In this document: positions 1-5,871 of the stretch, piece by piece
How the letters are laid out: each line of letters starts with the position of its first letter
Position numbering within the stretch: position 1 is the stretch's first letter
NCBI GenBank assembly: GCA_017397695.1
Contig: JAFQIF010000034.1
Location: 1 to 6,427, forward strand
Direction: 5' to 3'
Length of the DNA: 6,427 nt
DNA from: Clostridia bacterium
Lineage (GTDB): Bacteria > Bacillota_A > Clostridia > Christensenellales > Aristaeellaceae
Notes under the pieces: generated by a model
The model's database searches: none
Seen by the model: only the letters and a program-made list of their open reading frames with translations
What the model was told of the DNA's origin: nothing
Position numbers and translations under genes: made by a program

Positions 1-1037
1 GTCAGCAGAGTGTCGGGAATCAGCACCGCCAGCTCCCATTCCGCCTCAAACGGTGATCCGTCCGGATACAGCCGTATGCGTCGGGCAAGTCCTCCATAGC
101 TGTCTGCATGGTTTTCATAGTGCGAAAAGCCGACATAAGCCTTGCCGGTTGTCAGAGGCGAGGAAAGCTGCCTTCCCGTCAGATAGCGGTTTCCGGCCAG
201 CAGGCCTTTTTCCGCATGCAGCAGGGAATCATTCGCCGGAGCCAAAAGGGAGAATCCGCCATAATAGCTGCTTTCGTTGGGGCTGTAGAGCTGCTTGAAC
301 ATGCGGTCGCTGACTTCGATGCCGCATATACCGATGATTTCCCCGTCAGACAGGCGCAGCGGAACGCACAGCAGGATACCGGCTTCGCTGTTGTCGTTCA
401 GGCAGACGCGGTTTGTCCAGCAGTACAGCCGGGACAGCGGCAGATGGGCGTTATCGCGGTAAATCTCCAGCAGCTCATGAAAGAAATCCAGTTCAGAGGC
501 TTCATAGAGCATCTTCCATTGCCCCAGCAGTTCAATGTCATGGTCGCGGGCAATGTTGGCGGGGCCTCGCAGACAGTAGACCTTGGACGGGAGGGACGGC
601 GATGACACGGGCTGCGTTTTCTTGATGAATATGCCGGGATGACCACGTCCCGCATCCCCGTCCAGTATAAGAAATACGCCGCCGCAGGTGTTGTACTCCG
701 CCACGGAAAGAAGATTGGGCATACAGGCGTCCAGCAGTTCGCCGGGCTGCATACCTTCCTCCGCCTTTGCGGATATGTTCCGGGCAAGATTTACGCCGGT
801 GATCGCAAGATCGGCAAAGTCGTCCTCCAAAGTATCGCCGATATGGATAAGCTCGCCTGTCAGGTAATTCCGAACCGTTTGCACGCCGCTGCCGGTAACG
901 CCGAACAGATTGAGCAGCAGCATAAACAGAAGAATGATCGATATGAAGGCAAGCGAAATGAACAGAATCAGCCGCCGCTGCAGGGTCGTGCCGCTCTGCT
1001 TCTTCCATGGCAGTTCGGAGAACTTCGGGAACAACAA
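1..1037 (-). CDS. Membrane-anchored sensor/regulator with extracytoplasmic Cache-like domain, partial (C-terminus beyond the left edge)
   Basis: The frame is open from about 1046 to position 1 and gives 345 visible residues with no stop. A TTG at 1037 is the preferred start: AGGAG (1046-1050) lies 8 nt upstream, whereas an in-frame GTG at 1046 overlaps that site. Residues 1-22 are basic and cytoplasmic (ends LQRR), and 23-46 form one strong membrane helix. Residues 47-345 look like a large extracytoplasmic sensing domain (GVFLILDGD near 120, RGPANIARDHDIELLGQWKM near 157, IIGICGIEVSDRMFKQLY near 234), and the end (WELAVLIP) resembles the approach to a second membrane helix. From memory, this sensor type in Clostridia is often joined to a cytoplasmic AraC-type HTH, but the output domain is outside the window, so a histidine kinase or other output is not excluded. 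The gene follows the binding-protein gene after 18 nt and is probably co-transcribed with it. Confidence 0.8.
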   Translation of the reverse strand, partial: MLFPKFSELPWKKQSGTTLQRRLILFISLAFISIILLFMLLLNLFGVTGSGVQTVRNYLTGELIHIGDTLEDDFADLAITGVNLARNISAKAEEGMQPGELLDACMPNLLSVAEYNTCGGVFLILDGDAGRGHPGIFIKKTQPVSSPSLPSKVYCLRGPANIARDHDIELLGQWKMLYEASELDFFHELLEIYRDNAHLPLSRLYCWTNRVCLNDNSEAGILLCVPLRLSDGEIIGICGIEVSDRMFKQLYSPNESSYYGGFSLLAPANDSLLHAEKGLLAGNRYLTGRQLSSPLTTGKAYVGFSHYENHADSYGGLARRIRLYPDGSPFEAEWELAVLIPDTLL

Positions 1038-1045
1038 GCCGATCA

Positions 1046-1050
1046 CTCCT
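1046..1050 (-). promoter_or_regulatory. Ribosome binding site that decides the TTG start of the sensor gene
   Basis: AGGAG on the minus strand ends 8 nt before the TTG at 1037. It overlaps the only nearby GTG (1044-1046), which argues against that GTG as start. It lies in the 18-nt gap after the TAA of the binding-protein gene. Confidence 0.55.
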
Positions 1051-1055
1051 GTACC

Positions 1056-2402
1056 TTAGTCTTGCGCGATCAAATCGGTCAATGCTTCTGCCGCAGTTAT
1101 GGGATTGCCCGACAGATTGGCTTCACGTCCGCGCTGGAACATGCGCATCATATTCTGTTCGCAGCGGTCGCTTGCGGATTCCAGCTCCGGCAGATTCGGC
1201 ATCGTGAAGAAATCATATTCTTCGTACATGGTGAGCACTGTGGTCAGCATCTTTTTGATGCGCGCATCCTCCAGAGATTCAAGATGTGCGGGGAGTTCTT
1301 CTTCAAAGGCCAGCTTGGTGACGGGCAGATAGCCCGTGCTGGCGATAAAGCGCATGTTCTGCTCCGGCGCGGTCAGCCACTTGATAAACTCGGTGGCGGC
1401 CAGCGCTCTTTTTTCGCTGGTTTTGGATATCATCAGCCCACCGCCGCGCTGGATCGCCCAGTTTTCACCGCCCTCAAACACGGGATACGGCAGTATGGAA
1501 TACTCCACATCCTTCACTGTGCCGTCCGTGTATGTGATGGTATCGCCGTAGAACAGGATACCGGCAGAGGAACCGGTGGAGCAGATGATGTCGCCGGTCT
1601 TGGAAAGATCGGAGGAATAACCGTCATAGAGCGCGAAGCCGCCTTCGGAAGCGGGTGCATAAAGCGTTTCAAAGATGCGGCGGAAGGCATCGTTGTCCAG
1701 CAGCAGATTTCCGCTTTCGTCATGCCACTGCGCGCCCAACTGCGCCATGCCTGCGGCGGCAAGATTGAACCAGTCGTCGGCGGTGAAGAAATGCTTCCCG
1801 CCCGACCATTCATAATACATCCGTGAAAGCTGCGCTAGCCCTTCAAAGGTGGAGAGCATTTCCACCTCCGCGCCCGTGGCTTCGGCAAACGCATCAAACA
1901 GCGTCTGGTTGAGGTAGAGCACCTCGGTGGATTTGGCAACCGGGAATACATACAGATTGCCGTCCGCAAACCGTCCCTCCTGAACGAAGGCGCCGATGTA
2001 TTGCGAAAGTTCATCCTCGGTGAAGTATTTGTCCAGAGAAAGCAGCTTTTCCTTTTCAACGAACCACGCTGCAACCTTGGGATAGCCGGTGAAGATGTCC
2101 GGCATATCCGGCGCGCCGGGATCACCGTTGGCGATCATCTCAAGGGAACGGTTCAGATCGGAGCTTGAGGAAATGGCCGTCACGTTGATGGTAATTCCCT
2201 TTTCCTTGCCGACGGTTGCATTGAACTCGTCGATCAGCAGATCCATGGTCTGCTGCATGTCGCCGCCGTAGTTGTGCCACATGGACAGCGTGACGGGATC
2301 GCGGGGGCTGAGCTTGTCGGCAGAATCGCAGCCGGTAAGCGCAAGCATCAGCAGCGCAAGGCATATCGCAAATGCAGCGGTTCTCAGCGGTTTCATCGGC
2401 AT
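1056..2402 (-). CDS. ABC transporter extracellular solute-binding lipoprotein (family 1, sugar type)
   Basis: The 448-residue product is a secreted lipoprotein of the SBP family 1 (SBP_bac_1) that binds carbohydrates or related solutes at the outer face of the membrane. The signal peptide is MPMKPLRTAAFAICLALLML followed by the lipobox LTGC, with the lipidated Cys at residue 25. The mature protein begins with the usual strand VTLSMWHNYGG (about 37-47). Later typical segments are MPDIFTGYPKVAAWF, an N-terminal-lobe YVFPVAKSTEVLYLN stretch, and a C-terminal GGGLMISK..KRALAATEFIKWLTAPEQ block. The length is normal for the family. The start at 2402 is chosen because AAAGGAG (2411-2417) lies 8 nt upstream; the frame continues to an ATG at 2570, but that ATG falls inside the predicted promoter. 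No permease or ATPase gene is visible, and the next gene in the operon is a membrane sensor. The ligand cannot be told from the sequence. Confidence 0.93.
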   Translation of the reverse strand: MPMKPLRTAAFAICLALLMLALTGCDSADKLSPRDPVTLSMWHNYGGDMQQTMDLLIDEFNATVGKEKGITINVTAISSSSDLNRSLEMIANGDPGAPDMPDIFTGYPKVAAWFVEKEKLLSLDKYFTEDELSQYIGAFVQEGRFADGNLYVFPVAKSTEVLYLNQTLFDAFAEATGAEVEMLSTFEGLAQLSRMYYEWSGGKHFFTADDWFNLAAAGMAQLGAQWHDESGNLLLDNDAFRRIFETLYAPASEGGFALYDGYSSDLSKTGDIICSTGSSAGILFYGDTITYTDGTVKDVEYSILPYPVFEGGENWAIQRGGGLMISKTSEKRALAATEFIKWLTAPEQNMRFIASTGYLPVTKLAFEEELPAHLESLEDARIKKMLTTVLTMYEEYDFFTMPNLPELESASDRCEQNMMRMFQRGREANLSGNPITAAEALTDLIAQD

Positions 2403-2535
2403 ATTTTGATCTCCTTTCAGGAATTTCGAAGAAAAATGCACAAAAATTTTAGATTTCCCACCTTTTTGGGGCTTAGGGGTGGGTACAAAAACGCCGAAAT
2501 CAGCGAAAATAAAGCCACGGACAGTCACTTGATTC
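2403..2535 (-). promoter_or_regulatory. Long 5' leader of the binding-protein mRNA with two possible hairpins
   Basis: The predicted transcription start near 2535 leaves a leader of about 130 nt before the ATG at 2402. On the mRNA strand, CGCTG-ATTT-CGGCG (about 2492-2505) forms a 5-bp stem with one G-U pair and is followed by TTTTT, like a weak intrinsic terminator. A second stem pairs CCCACC (2478-2483) with GGTGGG (2457-2462) across a 15-nt loop. The ribosome site AAAGGAG is at 2411-2417. I recognise no known riboswitch class; the leader may simply be untranslated. Confidence 0.35.
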
Positions 2536-2541
2536 CTTTCC

Positions 2542-2570
2542 ATTTTAACACAAACATCCATTTCATTCAA
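2542..2570 (-). promoter_or_regulatory. Sigma-A promoter of the binding-protein/sensor operon
   Basis: The -35 element TTGAAT (2565-2570) and the -10 element TAAAAT (2542-2547) are 17 nt apart, and TGT directly before the -10 gives an extended -10. The start of transcription would be near 2535. A direct repeat of CCATTT (plus strand, 2540-2545 and 2558-2563, 18 nt apart) overlaps the element and could be an operator, but it is short. Confidence 0.65.
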
Positions 2571-2572
2571 TG

Positions 2573-2581
2573 TGATATAAA
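2573..2581 (+). promoter_or_regulatory. Possible extended -10 promoter for the zinc-ribbon operon
   Basis: TGA-TATAAA at 2573-2581 fits an extended -10 (TGn-TATAAT), but the matching -35 region (2553-2558) is poor. It would start transcription near 2588, about 90 nt before the first gene. It overlaps the -35 region of the divergent promoter. Confidence 0.35.
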
Positions 2582-2676
2582 TATTTGCAGAAGAAAGTCA
2601 CAGGAGTTTCATAACCGCGCTGCGGATAAAGATGAGCAAGAATAAAAAAACAACAAGAATAAAAGGAGGAAGAACC

Positions 2677-3213
2677 ATGGCATTGCTGAACAGATTGAAC
2701 CGTATGGCGCGAACCATTGGCGATCTCGCCAACGAAGCGCTGGAATCCACCAGAGAAGCCCGCGAAGCGAACCGGAGCGCAAGCGCGGTTGACGCCAACC
2801 GCGCAGCAGTTGAAGAACAGTACAAAGTCATCGGAGAATATTACTACAACATCTACGCAAACGGTGGTGAAGTCGCGGAGGAAGTGATCGAAGCCTGCGA
2901 GGTGGCAAAGGACCATCTGGACGCCATCGCCGCCGCAGAGGAGGAAGAGCGCCTGCGCCGCGAGGAAGAGGAGCGCATCCGCCGCGAGGAGGAAGAAGAG
3001 CGCGCACGCAGGGAAGCCGAGGCAGAGGAAGCCTCCGGCGTTACCTGCCCCGAATGCGGCGCGGAGGTTGCGCCGGGCAAGCGCTTCTGCGGTGAATGCG
3101 GCGCGAAGATCGAGGTTGAAGCGCCGAAGGCACGGACTTGTCCGGAGTGCGGCATGGAGGTTGAACCCGGCAAGCGCTTCTGCGGCGAGTGCGGCTGCCG
3201 CATGGACGAATAA
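2677..3213 (+). CDS. Coiled-coil protein with two C-terminal zinc ribbons
   Basis: The product has 178 residues, no signal peptide and no membrane segment. Residues 1-84 are predicted helical. The part around 43-85 (AAVEEQYKVIGEYYYNIYANG) resembles the helical region of small clostridial zinc-ribbon proteins of unknown function. Residues 88-118 form a highly charged Glu/Arg helix of near-repeats such as EEEERLRR and EEEERIRR. Two nearly identical zinc ribbons follow: Cys124, 127, 138, 141 and Cys155, 158, 169, 172, both C-x2-C-x10-C-x2-C. AGGAGG (2664-2669) lies 7 nt before the ATG at 2677; an in-frame ATG at 2632 has no ribosome site. It is the first gene of a four-gene operon, with 35 nt to the next. 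A structural or adaptor role is inference; no catalytic motif is visible. Confidence 0.88.
   Translation: MALLNRLNRMARTIGDLANEALESTREAREANRSASAVDANRAAVEEQYKVIGEYYYNIYANGGEVAEEVIEACEVAKDHLDAIAAAEEEERLRREEEERIRREEEEERARREAEAEEASGVTCPECGAEVAPGKRFCGECGAKIEVEAPKARTCPECGMEVEPGKRFCGECGCRMDE
2938..3012 (+). repeat. In-gene repeat coding for a Glu/Arg-rich helix
   Basis: Three units of 8, 8 and 9 codons (residues 88-95, 96-103, 104-112) encode EEEERLRR, EEEERIRR and EEEEERARR. The pattern suggests a stable single alpha-helix or coiled coil acting as a rod between the N-terminal helical domain and the zinc ribbons. Confidence 0.7.
3043..3195 (+). repeat. Duplicated zinc-ribbon coding unit
   Basis: Two 60-base units, 3043-3102 and 3136-3195, encode 20-residue ribbons identical at 18 positions (TCPECGAEVAPGKRFCGECG in the first; Ala to Met and Ala to Glu in the second). 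A 33-base spacer separates them. The near identity points to a fairly recent internal duplication or to selection on the ribbon. Confidence 0.75.
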
Positions 3214-3248
3214 GACGATAAAAATACAAATGACGGGAGGATAAGCGT

Positions 3249-4370
3249 ATGACGACGAAGCAACTGTTCCGTGGAACCATGCCTTTCATGATGGCCAAGC
3301 TCCTGCTGGGCGGCGCGACGGTTCTGATTTCGGTAATTCTGCTGGCCATCCTGATGGGCATCGGCTATCTGTTTGGCGAGGGCGGACTCCTTGTTACTTT
3401 CTGTATATGGGTAGGCGCGACAGGCGCGGTGCGCTTCGCCATCATGCACTATCTTGGGTATCTGGTGAAAGCGGGGCATATTGCCGTCATCGCCGAAGCC
3501 TGCAAGCGCGGCAAGCTGCCGAAGAACATGGTGGACTACGGCAAGAAGCGCGTCAAGGAACGCTTTGCCACTTCCAACATCTATTTTGCCGTGGACAAGC
3601 TGGTCACTTCTTCCGTCAAGCAGATTCAGCGCGGCATCGACAAGATCGGCGGCAAGATGGATTTCATCCCCGGCATGGAAGCCGTCGCGGGACTGGCCAA
3701 ATTCTTTGTGAACATCTCGCTGGGCTATATTGACGAGTGCTGCCTTGGCTGGACATTCTGGAATCCCCAGCAGGGCGCGTTCAAATCCGCCGCGGACGGC
3801 GTCGTGATCTATGCCCAGAACTGGAAGGTGCTGCTCAAGAGCGCTGCCAAGACCATGGCAAAGACCCTGCTTATTCTGCTGCTGATCGCGCTGCTGGCCT
3901 TCGTGCCGGTGGGCCTGATCTTCAAGCTCCTGGGCTGGTCTCCGCTGTTTGCCTTCCTGCTGGCCTGCCTGATCGCATGGACGGTGAAGTTCGCCTTCAT
4001 CGACAGCTACATCATGATTCAGATGATGGGCAGCTATATGGATGTCGCTCCCGAAACCCGCATTGCATTTGATCTTTACGGCAAGCTGTGCAAGATTTCC
4101 TCCAGCTTCAAGGAGCTGTTCGGCAAGGGACAGCAGGAAGGCGGCGGCAGACAGGCTCCTCCCCGTGAGGATTATGCCGGCGGCGAGCCCCGTCCGCGTC
4201 CCGCGTATTCTCAGGACGGACGTCCGCCCATGCGTCCGAGACCTGCGCAGCCGCAGGAGAGACCCGTTCAGCGCGAGGCTCCGAGATACATCGTCTGCGA
4301 AAACTGCGGCGAAAAGAATCCGCCCGGAACCAAATTCTGCGGCGGATGCGGCGAAAGAATGGGCGGATAA
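3249..4370 (+). CDS. Multi-pass membrane protein with Pro/Arg-rich linker and C-terminal zinc ribbon
   Basis: The product has 373 residues. GGGAGG (3235-3240) lies 8 nt before the ATG. Strong hydrophobic segments lie at about 20-42, 46-70, 205-228 and 231-255; a weaker one at 145-166 may be membrane-associated. Residues 83-140 form a basic, probably cytoplasmic stretch (KRGKLPKNMVDYGKKRVKERF). After the last helix comes a flexible linker rich in Pro, Arg and Gly (about 295-345). The protein ends with a zinc ribbon at Cys350, 353, 364, 367 (CENCGEKNPPGTKFCGGCG), spaced as in the other two ribbon proteins of this operon. I do not recognise the membrane domain and see no transporter or enzyme motif. 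By the positive-inside rule the ribbon is probably cytoplasmic, though topology is uncertain. The preceding gene ends 35 nt upstream, and the next one starts 35 nt downstream. Confidence 0.88.
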   Translation: MTTKQLFRGTMPFMMAKLLLGGATVLISVILLAILMGIGYLFGEGGLLVTFCIWVGATGAVRFAIMHYLGYLVKAGHIAVIAEACKRGKLPKNMVDYGKKRVKERFATSNIYFAVDKLVTSSVKQIQRGIDKIGGKMDFIPGMEAVAGLAKFFVNISLGYIDECCLGWTFWNPQQGAFKSAADGVVIYAQNWKVLLKSAAKTMAKTLLILLLIALLAFVPVGLIFKLLGWSPLFAFLLACLIAWTVKFAFIDSYIMIQMMGSYMDVAPETRIAFDLYGKLCKISSSFKELFGKGQQEGGGRQAPPREDYAGGEPRPRPAYSQDGRPPMRPRPAQPQERPVQREAPRYIVCENCGEKNPPGTKFCGGCGERMGG

Positions 4371-4394
4371 CGTATTGGCGTTCAATTACAAATG

Positions 4395-4402
4395 AAAGGA
4401 GG
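4395..4402 (+). promoter_or_regulatory. Ribosome binding site of the small lipoprotein gene
   Basis: AAAGGAGG ends only 3 nt before the ATG at 4406 but 9 nt before an in-frame GTG at 4412. The GTG start (MKKILAIM) therefore has the better spacing and the ATG the better codon; the mature lipoprotein is the same either way. Confidence 0.6.
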
Positions 4403-4405
4403 CGT

Positions 4406-4828
4406 ATGACAGTGAAGAAAATCCTTGCAATCATGTTGGTACTGGTTCTGGCGCTGACGCTCACAGCCTGCGGCGGCAGCAAGAACAAGAAGAACATCGT
4501 CGGCACATGGCAGATTGTGGACACGGCAACCGCCACGGAATACGGATTTGGACTTGAATTCAGGAAGGACGGAACCATGTCCTACGGCCTGACGGAAGAA
4601 TTGTTCGCCGGACTCACCGGTGAAGACGTCACGGCAGAGGATTGGGATGAAGCCATGAAGGGCCTGGAGATGCTGATGAAGATCAAGTATAAGATCAAGT
4701 CCGATACGGAAATGGAGATCACCGTCAGCGCCATGCTTGGCCTCGCCAAGGAGAGCACCACGGTCACCTATTCCCTCGACGGCGATACCCTCGTCTTTGA
4801 CGGCGCGACATACACCCGCGTGAAGTAA
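4406..4828 (+). CDS. Small lipoprotein with lipocalin-like domain
   Basis: The product has 140 residues from the ATG, or 138 from the GTG at 4412, which is better spaced from the ribosome site. The signal peptide is short and basic (KK) with a core ILAIMLVLVLALTLTA and the lipobox LTAC, so Cys22 is expected to be lipidated after export. The mature part opens with a GTW motif at 33-35 (IVGTWQIVDT), continues with GLEFRKDGTMSYGL, and ends with paired strands (STTVTYSLDGDTLVFDGATYTRVK). This is the pattern of lipocalin-like / DUF5640-type beta-barrel lipoproteins of Firmicutes, whose functions are largely unknown. A helical insert, roughly residues 60-85, interrupts the strands. It is co-transcribed with the flanking zinc-ribbon genes (35 nt before, 12 nt after), so it may be the outer-face partner of the two membrane proteins; that is inference. 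Confidence 0.85.
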   Translation: MTVKKILAIMLVLVLALTLTACGGSKNKKNIVGTWQIVDTATATEYGFGLEFRKDGTMSYGLTEELFAGLTGEDVTAEDWDEAMKGLEMLMKIKYKIKSDTEMEITVSAMLGLAKESTTVTYSLDGDTLVFDGATYTRVK

Positions 4829-4840
4829 AGGGGGGAGTTC

Positions 4841-5425
4841 ATGAACTATTGTGAAAGATGCGGAGCCCCTGCAAGGGAAGGCGCACGGCTGTGTCCTGAC
4901 TGCGCCGCCGAAATGCGAAGAAGGCGGCAGCAGAATGAGAACCGTCAGCCCGTCCGCCAGAGAGCGTATGACGATCGTCCCAGACAGCGCGACTATGAAT
5001 ATGATGCACCCCGTCCTCGCAGATACAATGATGAACCGAACGGAAACTATAGACCCGCGCCTGCCAGAAGGGACGTTGGCTTTACACAGGAGGATATACA
5101 GCAGAATAAGGCTATGGCGGTTCTCGCCTATTTCGGAATTCTGGTATTGATTCCCCTGTTCGCAGCCAAGCATTCCAGATATGCCCGTTACCATACCAAT
5201 CAGGGGCTGGCGCTGTGCATCGCTGCAATCATCTACAGCGTAGTATACGGCATACTCTCCTCGGTGCTGCTGGCCATCTCCTGGAGACTGTATTTTGTGC
5301 TTACAATTCTGGGCGTCGTCAGTATATTCTTCTTTGTGCTGATGATCATTGGCATCGTCAATGCCGCAGGCGGAAAGACAAAGCCCCTGCCGCTGGTTGG
5401 AAAAATGAGAATATTGAAGTATTGA
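4841..5425 (+). CDS. Zinc-ribbon membrane protein with DUF4870-like C-terminal domain
   Basis: The product has 194 residues. The N-terminus is a zinc ribbon with Cys4, 7, 18, 21 (YCERCGAPAREGARLCPDC). Residues 24-80 are a disordered linker rich in Arg, Pro, Asp and Tyr (RPRQRDYEYDAPRPRRY). The rest is a membrane domain with segments near 91-108, 121-146 and 149-174. The stretch NKAMAVLAYFGILVLIPLF followed by ARYHTNQGLAL is typical of DUF4870/Tic20-like small membrane proteins, whose biochemical role is not known. A G-rich ribosome site (GGGGGGAG) lies just 5' of the ATG, 12 nt after the lipoprotein stop. It is the last gene of the operon; a hairpin terminator begins 72 nt downstream. Its order, ribbon-linker-membrane, mirrors the membrane-linker-ribbon order of the gene at 3249-4370. 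Confidence 0.9.
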   Translation: MNYCERCGAPAREGARLCPDCAAEMRRRRQQNENRQPVRQRAYDDRPRQRDYEYDAPRPRRYNDEPNGNYRPAPARRDVGFTQEDIQQNKAMAVLAYFGILVLIPLFAAKHSRYARYHTNQGLALCIAAIIYSVVYGILSSVLLAISWRLYFVLTILGVVSIFFFVLMIIGIVNAAGGKTKPLPLVGKMRILKY

Positions 5426-5497
5426 ATATACAAAATGGATGCGTTGAAACGTTTGACGATATGAACCGCATCATTCGATATTACATTAAATGATTCG

Positions 5498-5532
5498 TCC
5501 CCTGCGCAGTAATTTACTGCACAGGGGATTTT
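5498..5532 (+). terminator. Hairpin terminator of the zinc-ribbon operon
   Basis: The stem TCCCCTG-C-GCAGT pairs with ACTGC-A-CAGGGGA (5498-5510 with 5516-5528): 12 base pairs with one C-A mismatch and a 5-nt loop. It is followed by TTTT (5529-5532), then CGTT. It lies between two convergent operons and may also stop the minus-strand transcript, although the T-run on that side is poor. Confidence 0.75.
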
Positions 5533-5551
5533 CGTTGGCACAGATAAAAGA

Positions 5552-5746
5552 TCAATCAAGATCCTGTGCTTTGGAAGATACGCTCGATGGTCTTTTCATT
5601 GTTTCTTTCAACCATTCTTTAAATTCCCTCTGTCCCTCCTCGCTGTTATAGAAAGCCAGGATATCCGGAAACAGGCAGCGGGCGATCTTTTCGATTTCGT
5701 GTTCGGGTATATTGGTATTATTGATCAGTTTCTTTTTTCTAGCCAA
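5552..5746 (-). CDS. Small protein of mobile-element type, function unknown
   Basis: The product has 64 residues from TTG at 5746. GGAGG (5752-5756) lies 5 nt before that TTG, while the ATG at 5758 (68 residues) overlaps the GGAGG itself and has no good site. The N-terminus is basic (ARKKK). The core IPEHEIEKIARCLFPDILAF followed by SEEGQREFKEWL is predicted to be two helices. From memory, very similar short proteins (IP-x-EIE-x-LAR-x-LLP ... SEEGQ-x-EF-x-EW) occur in integrative and mobilizable elements of Clostridia close to recombinase or relaxase genes; I know of no assigned function. It lies 125 nt downstream of the Mob/Pre-type gene on the same strand, probably in one transcript, and is the last gene of that module. 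Confidence 0.7.
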   Translation of the reverse strand: MARKKKLINNTNIPEHEIEKIARCLFPDILAFYNSEEGQREFKEWLKETMKRPSSVSSKAQDLD

Positions 5747-5751
5747 GTGGA

Positions 5752-5756
5752 CCTCC
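5752..5756 (-). promoter_or_regulatory. Ribosome binding site that decides the TTG start of the small protein
   Basis: GGAGG on the minus strand lies 5 nt before the TTG at 5746. Because the ATG at 5756-5758 is part of the same bases, that ATG cannot use this site. Confidence 0.55.
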
Positions 5757-5871
5757 ATAAAGATTTGACCTGTGTTTCGACCTGTACTCCTTCAGTGAAT
5801 GATCCTCCTGTTTGAATTTCAATGTGCAGGTTTTCGGAAATCCCTCCATTTCTATTTTATGTAAAATGGGC

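Noticed and set aside
639..1826. A 395-codon open frame on the plus strand, antisense to the binding-protein and sensor genes
   Set aside because: It runs opposite two well-supported minus-strand genes and has no recognisable domain; it is most likely a by-product of their codon use.
2403..2570. N-terminal extension of the binding protein to an ATG at 2570
   Set aside because: It would place 56 residues before a perfect lipoprotein signal peptide, and the ATG lies within the predicted promoter. The start at 2402 has a good ribosome site.
2632..2676. Earlier ATG at 2632 for the first zinc-ribbon gene
   Set aside because: There is no ribosome site before it, whereas AGGAGG sits 7 nt before the ATG at 2677.
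2853..4385. A 510-codon open frame on the minus strand, antisense to two zinc-ribbon genes
   Set aside because: Its translation is low-complexity (Ser/Arg and His/Gln/Glu runs) and matches no family. It has no ribosome site I can see, and it mirrors two genes with clear domains and ribosome sites on the plus strand.
4382..5194. A 270-codon open frame on the minus strand, opposite the lipoprotein and the last operon gene
   Set aside because: It has no domain or credible ribosome site and lies opposite two genes with a lipobox and a zinc ribbon.
5426..5497. Very short frames after the last operon gene (for example ten codons from ATG at 5461)
   Set aside because: They are too short, have no ribosome site, and lie directly before the terminator hairpin.
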